Source: an uncultured Arenicella sp. (GTDB taxonomy: Bacteria > Pseudomonadota > Gammaproteobacteria > Arenicellales > Arenicellaceae). From it: a stretch of DNA of 64,000 nt. Under the pieces are notes generated by a model. It did no database searches. It had not been told where the DNA came from and saw only the letters and a program-made list of their open reading frames with translations. Positions 53,989 through 63,219 of the stretch are shown here, in pieces. Numbering within the stretch: the first letter of the stretch is position 1; every line of letters begins with the position of its first letter. A program made the translations under genes and the position numbers. The stretch is from contig CANMNN010000019.1 in assembly GCA_947499305.1 (NCBI GenBank), forward strand, positions 1 to 64,000. Reading direction: 5' to 3'.

Positions 53989-54582
53989 CTAGTAGTTTGT
54001 CGCCCATAGAACCACTTCACCCGAAGTGCTAACGCGTTTTGCAGCACCTTGAGCCGCTTCAAATGTTCCTGTCAGAGTTAGTGGGCCTAAGTCAGGAGTA
54101 TCACAGGTGAAATCAGTTGTGGTAGTAATATTTCCTGAAACCATAGAGTCATTAAACACACCGTCAAACAACAATTCTCCTCGACACCTACCAACTATAG
54201 AATTACTTCTTACACCCCTGATACTAATCGTAAAAAGACCTGACGGAATACTAAACTCTCCATCTGGACCAATTGCCGAAGTTCCAGAAAATTCTGCGAA
54301 TGCGATTCGCACTTGCTGCTGGCCTGCAACACCGCCTCGAACTTCTATCGATATACTGCCGCCAACATCATCACTAGAGACAATGTTCTCCCCTGAGCTG
54401 GTAAGTGTCGTAGTGCCGTCATAAAAGCCTACTGGGAAAAATGTCAAAGGTGGTGCTACTGGCGCAACCGGGCCGCCCGAGCTTGTACTGCCACCACCAC
54501 AAGCCCCAACGGATAGAACTATGCAAGAGAAAAAAGCTAATTTGAAAAAGTTATTCAGTGAAGCGGTTACAAGATTTAACAT
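53989..54582 (-). CDS. Uncharacterised lipoprotein
   Basis: 197 residues from ATG 54582 (AAAGGA upstream). Signal peptide with lipobox VLSVGAC followed by GGGSTSSGG, so a lipid-anchored protein with a flexible Gly/Ser linker. The mature part is beta-rich with two cysteines (GRCRGELL, FTCDTPD) and no recognised domain. Converges with the EPS operon. Confidence 0.7.
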   Translation of the reverse strand: MLNLVTASLNNFFKLAFFSCIVLSVGACGGGSTSSGGPVAPVAPPLTFFPVGFYDGTTTLTSSGENIVSSDDVGGSISIEVRGGVAGQQQVRIAFAEFSGTSAIGPDGEFSIPSGLFTISIRGVRSNSIVGRCRGELLFDGVFNDSMVSGNITTTTDFTCDTPDLGPLTLTGTFEAAQGAAKRVSTSGEVVLWATNY

Positions 54583-54846
54583 TATCAGCATCCTTTGATT
54601 GTTGTTTTTAACTAAATTAGTCGTTTGACGAGTTAATTGTATGCCATGACAATTAAGCGCTTTTGCGCGGGTCAAAATTACTGGTCGAATTCTGCGTTAC
54701 TTGATTAGCATTGTAAATAACTTTTTATAGCTTTATCTTTGCGACGCCGTTTAGCCTAAGCAATTTTTGCTGGATATTTAAGCAGCAAACCATCGGGCGT
54801 CAAATGCGACCCTCTTTCCAATGCTTCCCTTTGTTGGTTCTTCCTA

Positions 54847-55767
54847 CTATTTTATCTTATGCTTTTGCATTTTCTTATATAAGGTGGAGCGCCCAAGCCC
54901 CATCGCTTTTGCGGTCTGCATAATGTTGCCATTATGCTTATCGTACTGATAGGTAATAAGCAGATGATCAAGCTTTTCACTGGTTTCGTTAAATGTATAG
55001 GTGCCTTCACTGTATTTGGTGAAAATGCTAACCAATTGATCGTAGGCTGTTTTTTCATTTTGCTTGGTAGAAACGCTATGGGTAGTATTTAACCTATATT
55101 TGTGTTCTCCGTACACGACTAATGCTAGGCAAAATGTGCTGCTGTATGGATACACCATAAGAACATTGATTTCTATTCCATATCGCAGTAGCACGACCAC
55201 AAACATTAAACTAAAAATATGTACCGCATAGGCTAAGAGAAGCAATGTAGAACGTCCTCGATGCACTTCATAGCGTAGTTTCAGCCAATCTTGTGCCAAT
55301 ATAAATACGGCAGCGATGGAAGCTAGAAAACCGTGAACTAACGCCACCCAGTAGTTATCGCCCTCAACGGTAGTCAGCGTGAACGAGAATGGTATAAAAC
55401 CCTTCACAATTTCATCTGTAAGCAATGACAGCACTGCTATACAGAAAGCCGTTAACCATAAACCGTTTTCGATTTGATGAACTAGATCACTTACCTTAGC
55501 AGATGAAACTTTTATCGCGTAACTAAAAAACACGCTCCCATGAAATGCGAGTAGTGCATAAAACAAACGCCCCAATAGCTTAACCGTGAAAGTATCATTG
55601 TGCCCTATGAGAATAATAGACAGCTGGGTGATATTTAATGCAGTGAATAACGCAATTAGAGCAAATAAAAAACGAGTTTTTAGCTTAGCTTTTCTGACGT
55701 ACACCAATAAAAAGATTGAGAAGAAAATCGCAAGGAAGTATGAAGCAATTAGGATCAGTGGTGTCAT
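54847..55767 (-). CDS. 7-TM membrane protein with C-terminal Fis-type HTH
   Basis: 306 residues. Seven hydrophobic helices occupy about residues 1-215, resembling the 7-TM N-terminal regions of some sensor kinases. The soluble tail ends in a Fis/HTH_8 DNA-binding helix pair (NIMQTAKAMGLGRSTLYKKM). There is no kinase, receiver or AAA+ domain. This is a candidate one-component membrane-bound transcription regulator. The target is unknown; the nearest genes are the lipoprotein and the EPS locus. Confidence 0.72.
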   Translation of the reverse strand: MTPLILIASYFLAIFFSIFLLVYVRKAKLKTRFLFALIALFTALNITQLSIILIGHNDTFTVKLLGRLFYALLAFHGSVFFSYAIKVSSAKVSDLVHQIENGLWLTAFCIAVLSLLTDEIVKGFIPFSFTLTTVEGDNYWVALVHGFLASIAAVFILAQDWLKLRYEVHRGRSTLLLLAYAVHIFSLMFVVVLLRYGIEINVLMVYPYSSTFCLALVVYGEHKYRLNTTHSVSTKQNEKTAYDQLVSIFTKYSEGTYTFNETSEKLDHLLITYQYDKHNGNIMQTAKAMGLGRSTLYKKMQKHKIK

Positions 55768-56758
55768 TTTTCAAATATTTAAATAGCCAGATAACAAGCT
55801 TCTAGACCTTGTTCCGCATTTACCGGCAACGTCATTTCATTAATTAGAGGTATTCTACGAAAGTTACACCAAGTTCTACGTTGGCGACACTAGTTTTACA
55901 GACCATAGGCCGATAAATTACTCGTCACAAGCTAATTGACTTAAATCAGCGTGGTTACACGATCATCAAGAAACATCAGCCCACCCAAAAGAGGTATGGG
56001 CTGATATTAGAGAAGAGTTAAGTTAGCAATACCAAATATGAATTACCCATTATCCACCGATATGCATGTCGATTAATACTCACGGGGAGTGTGTGGATAG
56101 CTGGGCTTTCATATAAAAAAGTGGTTTCGGCTAGAAGGTTTATTCTCCGAGATCATGAAAATAGAACATGGAATCGACGACACGGATGTCAACTTTCAGG
56201 CGGCAGCGATCGTAATCCAATTCTCTTATCTTGAATGACACTGCCAACCTTGAATTTTTTCTAACCAGACTTCTAAATCTCCGAGCAAAGAGACGACCAA
56301 CTTTTAACACCACAGTCGCATGAGCAGCTTAACATTTTTTGTTTTTCGGCTACCACCTCATCGCAAGGCTTGCTCCAAAGCGTTTTGCCTGCATTAGGCT
56401 GGGTGGCTACCTGTTTTTGCTGCCCTGCTATCATTTGCTGTCCTACAATCAATAGACGCCAAGTAGGACCAGTATAGACAAACCAGCCAGCAGTAAGTCT
56501 CAACATACTTTATTGATGCACCTTTGATTGATACACCTTTGCCTAAACCCAGTGCGAGTGTCAAAACATATTTGTTCTCTATTGATTAAGGCATTAATAG
56601 TCATGCACGAGGGTGTGATATTGCGATCGAGCCGAGCCCAAATTCATGCACTTCTTCCTCAGCGCCTATCGAGCCTTATGCTCTTGCCTATTGCACTCCA
56701 CTAAATAAAATGAGAACCTAAAACCTCGAAGGATTGAAAAACACTCGGAGAGACAAGG
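55768..56758. other. Gene-poor 1-kb region before the transposase
   Basis: No gene I can support with confidence. A 9-bp inverted repeat ATCAGCCCA/TGGGCTGAT (55975-55983, 55997-56005) may be a terminator. On the minus strand two short frames lie end to end: 77 codons at 56273-56506, and an open frame at 56140-56328 with no ATG, in a different register. The second reads like real protein (RLAVSFKIRELDYDRCRLKV). This may be a decayed gene. Confidence 0.5.
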
Positions 56759-57706
56759 ATGACACTCCCAAGAAAGTCACTCATATCACTCAGTGACACA
56801 CCTTATTATCATTGCGTATCACGTTGTGTTCGGCGCGCCTACCTTTGCGGCCATGATCGCTATACTCAAAAAAGCTTTGAGCATCGTCGCCAGTGGCTAG
56901 AGGTAAAACTGTTAACGCTTGCAGATATCTTTGCCATTAAGCTTTGTGCCTACGCGGTAATGAGTAATCATTATCATGTGGTACTTCACGTTAGGCTCGA
57001 CCTCGCCAATCAATGGAGTGAGCATGAAGTTGTGATGCGCTGGCATCAACTGTTCAACGGAACATTCATCTCTCAACAATACCTGAACGGTGAACATCTG
57101 AATCAAGCACAGTGGCGCGTTCTTCGCGCTGATATCAAAAAATGGAGGTCGAGACTGTGCGATATCTCTTGGTACATGCGCATTGTCAATGAAAGCATCG
57201 CGCGACAAGCCAACAAAGAAGACAATTGCAGTGGTCGGTTTTGGGAAGGCCGCTTCAAAAGCCAAGCCTTGCTTGATGAGCGCGCGCTGTTATCGTGCAT
57301 GGCCTATGTAGACTTAAATCCCATTCGAGCCCTTATGGCGGCTACACCTGAACAGTCGGCCCATACTTCGATTAGAAAGCGAATCTATGACACAGTAAAT
57401 CAACGCGGCTTAGAGCCATTCGTCGGGGTTAAGCAAGACTCCATCGGCATTCCTTATCGACTCAAAGACTATATCGAGCTAGTAGATTGGACAGGCAGAA
57501 TCGTACGGGATGACAAGCGCGGTCACATCCAGCAATCGCTGCCTAAAATTCTCGATAGGCTTAGTCTTGATCAAGCTAGCTGGAAAGAACTCACCACTCA
57601 ATTTGAAGAACACTTTCAGTCTTGGGTTAGCTCTGAGCACATTAACAAAGCACTTAGCATATCACTGAATAACGTGCCACCCGCCTTAGTGCATTCCCGC
57701 GAATAG
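56759..57706 (+). mobile_element. REP-associated tyrosine transposase (Y1/HUH, RAYT type)
   Basis: 315-residue transposase of the IS200-like family. The HUH metal-binding motif is in VMSNHYHVVLHV. The typical RAYT tail WYMRIVNESIARQANKED leads to GRFWEGRFKSQ and CMAYVDLNPIRA. Members of this long ~320-residue class are domesticated and act on REP hairpins rather than moving as a full IS. A strong hairpin (57849-57871) lies about 140 bases downstream. No target-site duplication or clear IS ends were found. Confidence 0.85.
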
Positions 57707-57782
57707 CCTAATAGTCACCTTGGCCTGACTTATCGCCCTACGGCGAGGGAAGCCTGTGCGCGTGTATTTAACATATTAGTGG

Positions 57783-60086
57783 TTATGCGCAGATACCTCG
57801 AGGGAAACGAATCAAACTAGAACGAAAAGAACTTCGAATGAAACTCAACTCGCTTTGAAAATCAAAGCGAGAGAGGAATGTTCTTTTTGGCTCTTTCAGA
57901 GAGTGGGTGTCCATTGTTGTTTGCCCTCCATTGTTGTTTGCCCTCTGGCCATCTAGCCCGTTCAATGATCCTGAAGCCGTTTGATAACCACTTCTAGCAG
58001 CAGTGAATGAAATTAAACCGCTAGGCACCCCACTAATTTGATACACGCCGTTTTGATCTGTAGTAGCAAGGAAGTCACTGCCATTGACAGTTGCGGTAAT
58101 AGTGGAACCTTCTAATAAATTACCCGACACAGAGTCTTTCACACTGCCGAAGAGCGTAACAGAACTCGGAATAACTTCAGTTAACGCGGGGGAGAAGGTA
58201 AGCGTTTGGTTTTCTGCAATACTTGCAGCGCTTGTTGCTGATTGAAACCCATCAATCGATGCAACTACTGTAACAACACCAATAGGAACGTTAGCTATCA
58301 GATAACTGCCTTGCGCATCAGTGGTCGCTGACAAGCTAGCCTGATCATTAACGGTAACAACAACACCAAGCAACGGCGCTCCGCTTTGACTATTCGTTAC
58401 ATTCCCACTGACAATACCGTTAGTAATTGGCTCCTCAATTACTGGAGTCGGTTGCAGTGCTGGAGAGAAATTTATGTTTGCACCATCGAGCGCATTCAAA
58501 GAACCCGAAACCGTTTGATAATCTTCCAGAGTTGCTGAGTATGAAATCGGACCACTAGGAACATCAACTATCTGATATGAACCGCTCAGATCTGTCGTGG
58601 AAACAAAGTCACTTCCGTTCACCGTAACGGTAACCGTACTACCTTCTAAAAGGTCTCCAGAAACTGCGTCTTTTACACTACCAAAGACTGTGGCCGTGCT
58701 CGGTACTATTTCAGATAACTCAGGGGAGAATATCAACGTTTGATTGGATGATATGTTTGCGCCACCGCTTAACGATTGATAGCCATCTAGCGATGCTTCT
58801 GTGGTAATAGGCCCTTCAGAAACATTTGTAATGAGATAGTTACCCTGAGAATCGGTGGTAGCAGACAAACCAGTTTGATTATTAACGATAATCAATACAC
58901 CGGCTAAAGGTTCGCCATTAATGCTTGCTGAAACGTTACCTCTAACCGTTCCTGTAGTCACCGGATCACCAGTATCAGGATCTTCAGCTAACTTAGTAAG
59001 TATCACGTCATTCAGGGTTTGCTGGTCGCCATCGGCTAATGTGGTTTGCAACATTGCCTTGCCGTAACTATCTAACACGAATGCCAATTGATATGAACCG
59101 GCCAGATCAATTGACAAGGTAAACCGCCCATCACTACCAGTCGATACACCGGTATCTCCAGAGCCAGTTAATTGAACATTTACAGACGGGAGAGGGAGTC
59201 CAGAATCACCATCTAGCACACGACCAGATATTGAAATTGCATCATTGGCAGGTTCATTTGCAATCTCAATAAGTCTACTTATTAACCCGGTTAGATAAAC
59301 GTCATTCTCGTAGCTTCCATTGGCAAGCTGCTGTGAAATTAATGTATCTATAGATGTTTGATAAGCCGACCTGTCGACATTTCTTTCGAGTAAAGCGATT
59401 AGGACAAGCGCGCTAGCTTCTGTGGTGGCCCATAGGTTAGTTACACTGTCTATTTGAGTTTCGAGAAAGGCTTGCGCGCTATCAAGTGATGCATTCAAAT
59501 TCAACTCATTTCGATACATCCAAAGAGAGTTCATTGCATAAGCGGTGAGCTCGACACTAGGTTCACCAAGTATAGGAAATGACCAACTTCCGTCAGCTTG
59601 TTGCTGATTTAGAAGATACTGAATAGTCTGGCCATCCGCAGGCACTCCAACTGAACCCAAAGCCCTGAGTGAGAAGGCTGTACTTAAAATACTTGGAGGA
59701 ACATCCGCATAATCACCATATCCACCACGCGCGCTTCTTCGGGATAAGAGCTCTTGAACATCTTGATCTAACTCAAGGCTCGCAGAGGCTTTTAATAAGA
59801 TGCGTCTGCTAAGCGACTCTGTTGAAAGGGTTGTTGCATCGCTATCATTTAGGAAGGCCGACGCTCTAGCAATATTAGCGGAGAATCTTGAATCGACACT
59901 ATTCGATAGCGCTTGCGCTGCTTCGTACGTAGACTGATCGGCATTGGCAACATCAGATTCTAGATATACAGAACCATTAACGCCTTGTTGATCCGATAGC
60001 CAATTCAATGCTTCTGATTGTTCAGCAATAGCGAAGTTTGATACTGCCAATAAGAGCATTACAGCAAAACCAATATATTTTTTCAT
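57783..60086 (-). CDS. Secreted protein with alpha-toroid repeats and carboxypeptidase-regulatory-like domains
   Basis: 767 residues. Signal peptide ends at AIAEQ. Residues about 25-280 are helical repeats like the prenyltransferase/squalene-cyclase toroid (LLNQQQADGSWSFPI). From about 285 onward come five or more beta-sandwich units of the carboxypeptidase-regulatory type (SGRVLDGDSGLPLPSVNVQL; GNVTNSQSGAPLLGVVVTV), nearly identical to each other. Function unknown; cell-surface or secreted. The last unit breaks off after LDG, and a 17-bp tandem duplication alters the frame of the C-terminus, so the terminal ~50 residues are probably not original. Confidence 0.75.
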   Translation of the reverse strand: MKKYIGFAVMLLLAVSNFAIAEQSEALNWLSDQQGVNGSVYLESDVANADQSTYEAAQALSNSVDSRFSANIARASAFLNDSDATTLSTESLSRRILLKASASLELDQDVQELLSRRSARGGYGDYADVPPSILSTAFSLRALGSVGVPADGQTIQYLLNQQQADGSWSFPILGEPSVELTAYAMNSLWMYRNELNLNASLDSAQAFLETQIDSVTNLWATTEASALVLIALLERNVDRSAYQTSIDTLISQQLANGSYENDVYLTGLISRLIEIANEPANDAISISGRVLDGDSGLPLPSVNVQLTGSGDTGVSTGSDGRFTLSIDLAGSYQLAFVLDSYGKAMLQTTLADGDQQTLNDVILTKLAEDPDTGDPVTTGTVRGNVSASINGEPLAGVLIIVNNQTGLSATTDSQGNYLITNVSEGPITTEASLDGYQSLSGGANISSNQTLIFSPELSEIVPSTATVFGSVKDAVSGDLLEGSTVTVTVNGSDFVSTTDLSGSYQIVDVPSGPISYSATLEDYQTVSGSLNALDGANINFSPALQPTPVIEEPITNGIVSGNVTNSQSGAPLLGVVVTVNDQASLSATTDAQGSYLIANVPIGVVTVVASIDGFQSATSAASIAENQTLTFSPALTEVIPSSVTLFGSVKDSVSGNLLEGSTITATVNGSDFLATTDQNGVYQISGVPSGLISFTAARSGYQTASGSLNGLDGQRANNNGGQTTMDTHSLKEPKRTFLSRFDFQSELSFIRSSFRSSLIRFPRGICA
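57849..57871. repeat. Perfect hairpin near the transposase (terminator or REP-like)
   Basis: CTCGCTTTGA and TCAAAGCGAG form a perfect 10-bp stem with an AAA loop. It has no T tract on either strand. It sits at the original 3' end of the secreted repeat-protein gene and may be its terminator or a REP-like element. Confidence 0.55.
57911..57944. repeat. 17-bp tandem duplication
   Basis: CCATTGTTGTTTGCCCT occurs twice head to tail (57911-57927 and 57928-57944). It lies inside the secreted repeat-protein gene. Since 17 is not a multiple of 3, it shifts the reading frame. Confidence 0.97.
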
Positions 60087-60370
60087 CCAACCCTACCTGT
60101 GGAATTAAGATAAACGCTTAATTTAAATTGCATGCGCGTTCACGATAAGGTGTAGATATGTGCCGACATCCTTATCAAATTACATGGCGCACCTTAACAC
60201 AATTAGAATTGAATTAGATCAGACCAAAGGCAGAACATGCTTCGGATTCATTAGACGTTGGTCTGTAGCGGGTTCGCGGGATAGAAACAACTACCATAAT
60301 GCCTTCCTGCGTTATATGCTAAATCGCGCAGGTCATTAAGCTCAAAGCCATATCCTTAATACGATTCAGC

Positions 60371-61267
60371 CTACTCTTCATAAACAGACACTGCATACTC
60401 ATGCCATACATGAACGCCACTAGACCGTTTTTTCTTCTTTTTACGATGATCGTATAATAGCCCTACTCTATCTGGATGAATTGCTGAAAATAGCGCTGCG
60501 GCTATACTGCAAGGCTTGGTCCCTATCGGCGCGACAAACATCTTAGAGCCATCTGAAATAGAGCTAAAAGTATCTTCGAGCGCCTCCAAAGCCGAATCAG
60601 GATCATTTGCTGCACAATAGGACACTTGAAACTCTCTCAACCTGTCTAAGTGAGGAACCATAGAGTTTAACTCCCAACCTGACTGAAATGCAGGCACACC
60701 GACTACAAGCTTCAAATCCTTGTCGGACAACATTTGGTGATCTTCGAGAGCCCTCTCTAAACGGTTAGATTCATAACCAAGGAAAAAGACCCCAGCTTCG
60801 ACCTCTTGACTACTTAAATCAGTAATCGCCCTAGGTATTGGCAAGAAGCCCGCGTTCTTCTCTGACAAGGCAAATGAGTCTTGAGCAGGCCCATTTCTCG
60901 TATAGTCTTTTGGCTCAAGATATATAATTTTAAACTCAGTTCTGCCAATATCCAAAGCAGCCTGAACTGAGTAAAAAAGCTCAACAAACCCCAGCGTCGT
61001 CGAATCTAAGACGATATAGTGTTCTGAAAAAATGTCACTGAAAATTTCGGTGGCTCTTTCCGCATTGATGCGCTCACCATCAACCATTAACTCCATAGTT
61101 TCGTGATCATATAAAACATAGCACCTTCTTACGACTTTGCTACTTTCTATCGATGTGGATTCGTCCCCTCTATCATCCACGGAATATCCCAAAACCAGCA
61201 CACTTGAAGGTGGAAAATTGAGCTGATGCGAGCCCTCAAGTCTTTCGTCCCGGACTGTAATCTTCAT
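60371..61267 (-). CDS. Unrecognised alpha/beta protein, third gene of the PRTase-ATPase operon
   Basis: 298 residues, not recognised. Alternating strands and helices suggest a Rossmann-like fold: VLVLGYSVDD at the start, FFLGYESNRLERALEDHQ in the middle, LKLVVGVPAFQSGWELNSM, then MFVAPIGTKPCSIAAALFSA. The C-terminus has a run of lysines and GVHVWHEYAVSVYEE. The start lies six bases after the ATPase stop with AGG ahead of it, so the genes are co-transcribed. A sensor or effector role in the same system is inferred only from linkage. Confidence 0.7.
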   Translation of the reverse strand: MKITVRDERLEGSHQLNFPPSSVLVLGYSVDDRGDESTSIESSKVVRRCYVLYDHETMELMVDGERINAERATEIFSDIFSEHYIVLDSTTLGFVELFYSVQAALDIGRTEFKIIYLEPKDYTRNGPAQDSFALSEKNAGFLPIPRAITDLSSQEVEAGVFFLGYESNRLERALEDHQMLSDKDLKLVVGVPAFQSGWELNSMVPHLDRLREFQVSYCAANDPDSALEALEDTFSSISDGSKMFVAPIGTKPCSIAAALFSAIHPDRVGLLYDHRKKKKKRSSGVHVWHEYAVSVYEE

Positions 61268-61273
61268 GATCGC

Positions 61274-63217
61274 CTACCACAGTTCCGATTGTTGGCTTTT
61301 GTGCTTTTCAGTAACAACTATTTGAGAGAAGAAACCATTATATTCATCTTCAGTTCCAGAAGATAAAGTTCGAAAATTCTCGACAGAAAGCTGAATCTTT
61401 CTTTTCCTTCGATAGCTTATCTGAAAGTATGGCGCGTAAATAGGATTTAGAAGATAGTCCACAATGTCGCGCCCCAGAGCGCTTTTGGTCTTGTTCCCTA
61501 TTTGCTCAGAAATTATTCCGTATTTCTTTGCTTCACTAAGGAACTTTGCTTCCTGATCACTCAAAGCATCACCCGAATTAATAGTAAACTGATTTTGTTC
61601 AGGCTCGCTCATTGGGGGTAAGGACTGAAATCCTCTAAAGACGTTACCCAACCTAAGAACAAATGTACGCAACTGTTCACCATGGGGGCCAAACGTTTTT
61701 ATCTCTTTAATAAGCTTTTCAGATGCACCATATGCTGCTCTAGCTTGCATATCAAGACCAATACTATCAACGTTCCCATCGGTTAATTCGGCAAACTCTC
61801 GGGCTTTGTAACAGAGAATTAAAAAATGACGAAGATTATTGTTCGCCATCATAAAGTAGGTATCAAACCCGCTATAGATGGGGCAAACAGCCCCATACGG
61901 CCTATACGCCTCAAGCAAAGCGCCAAACAAATTATTGTGCAACCAACCTTCAAGGTTACTTGGCTTTTCATTTTTAAAAAGCTTGTACTCTCCGAGTAAT
62001 TTCCGAGGGTCGTTTCCTTTACGATTTAATAGTGCAGGCAGGATCAGAAGAGAAGAGCTGCGTCCCACAAGAGCTTCAAAGTCGTTGAATGAAATATTTC
62101 CAGATGATTCTGAGGTTCTAATTGCCTTGGCTACGCGATCCTTAAGCTTTCTATAAATCCGATCACGGCCAACAGCTTGATCGCAAAAATCTTTTAATTT
62201 ACCTGAAGGAAATTTTTTTCGAATACTTGACAATACTTCATCAGCATGAGATTCAGACTGCCTATGCTCTATTTGATCCATATTGCGAAGAAGCTTCAAC
62301 AGTTGACTATCACCCTCACTGTCTAGATCTAAATTTGCAAGAAACACTTCAGCAAAGAACAATCTTTTTTCTTCCTCAGTAGATAAATCATCGAGAGTTA
62401 TAAGATTAAAATCGTGAGTTGCATTAATTGATTCAGGCCCGGTGGTCTCAGTATCCTCCGAAAACTCTTTCGAAGTAAAACTTACTATAAACGGTTTTTG
62501 ACTATGCTTTAAATATGAGTTTAAAAGGTGCCTCTGATACGGAACCAAATTCTCAACTTCGTCCAAATATACATAGAATGCTACTGACTCTAGTTCAGGA
62601 ATTTGTTTGAGCTCTTCAATGATTGAATCTACAAAAGTGCGCCCTGCTGGCAATACAGGTCGATCGATCAATGAAATATTTGAAATCCACGACGAAAACT
62701 GTCGCCTTTTGGTTTCTAATATTTTTTCAAGCCCTCTTAGATTTGATGGATACTCATCCCCAAAATCCGAAATATTCTCCAGCCTTATTTTAGAAAACAC
62801 ATGATCGTCAAAACCTTGAAATTGGCTTTTAGCGATATGCCTTAATGAACGAATTATCTCCACCGAGATAACAAGCGAGAAATACGAATCAAAAACCTGA
62901 GTCCACTCATCTATCCCTATACCGCGATGGTGCAATGAATTGCAGAACTGTGTATCAACGCGCCAATAAATACCAACATGTGAAATCTCGCTTGAAGGTA
63001 TACTTTTTCTACTTGGCGAAAATGATGTCCGGTAGTCGAGATACTTTAGAAGCATCGTTTTTCCACAGCCCCGCTTACCAACTATATAGGTAGATTTGGT
63101 TGCGTTTTTTAGTGCCATATCTTTGAAATAATGCGGGATATAGAATTTACCCCAAATATCAGGCCCATAGTCCTCAGCACGAGTTTTAGATAAGATATTG
63201 TCTTGTTTCTCTAACAT
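61274..63217 (-). CDS. ORC/CDC6-like AAA ATPase
   Basis: 647 residues from ATG 63217 (GAGG upstream). Walker A GKRGCGKTMLLKYL is at about residues 47-60 and Walker B FYVYLDEVENLV at about 215-228, followed by a sensor-1-like FIVSFTSKEF. The C-terminal half is helical and has no recognised domain. It resembles the ORC-CDC6-like ATPases predicted in prokaryotic conflict systems alongside PRTase-like proteins. It starts two bases after the PRTase stop. Nothing suggests a replication role: no origin or replication gene is near. Confidence 0.8.
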   Translation of the reverse strand: MLEKQDNILSKTRAEDYGPDIWGKFYIPHYFKDMALKNATKSTYIVGKRGCGKTMLLKYLDYRTSFSPSRKSIPSSEISHVGIYWRVDTQFCNSLHHRGIGIDEWTQVFDSYFSLVISVEIIRSLRHIAKSQFQGFDDHVFSKIRLENISDFGDEYPSNLRGLEKILETKRRQFSSWISNISLIDRPVLPAGRTFVDSIIEELKQIPELESVAFYVYLDEVENLVPYQRHLLNSYLKHSQKPFIVSFTSKEFSEDTETTGPESINATHDFNLITLDDLSTEEEKRLFFAEVFLANLDLDSEGDSQLLKLLRNMDQIEHRQSESHADEVLSSIRKKFPSGKLKDFCDQAVGRDRIYRKLKDRVAKAIRTSESSGNISFNDFEALVGRSSSLLILPALLNRKGNDPRKLLGEYKLFKNEKPSNLEGWLHNNLFGALLEAYRPYGAVCPIYSGFDTYFMMANNNLRHFLILCYKAREFAELTDGNVDSIGLDMQARAAYGASEKLIKEIKTFGPHGEQLRTFVLRLGNVFRGFQSLPPMSEPEQNQFTINSGDALSDQEAKFLSEAKKYGIISEQIGNKTKSALGRDIVDYLLNPIYAPYFQISYRRKRKIQLSVENFRTLSSGTEDEYNGFFSQIVVTEKHKSQQSELW

Positions 63218-63219
63218 AA

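Noticed and set aside
56273-56506. 77-codon minus-strand frame as an intact gene
   Set aside because: No good ribosome site at the ATG and no recognisable family; kept only as a possible gene remnant.
56759-57706. Complete insertion sequence
   Set aside because: Only a transposase gene is seen; no terminal structures or target duplication could be defined, in line with a domesticated RAYT.
61274-63217. Plasmid or archaeal-type replication initiator
   Set aside because: The ATPase has ORC/CDC6 features, but no iterons, origin or partition genes are nearby and the PRTase partner points to a conflict system.
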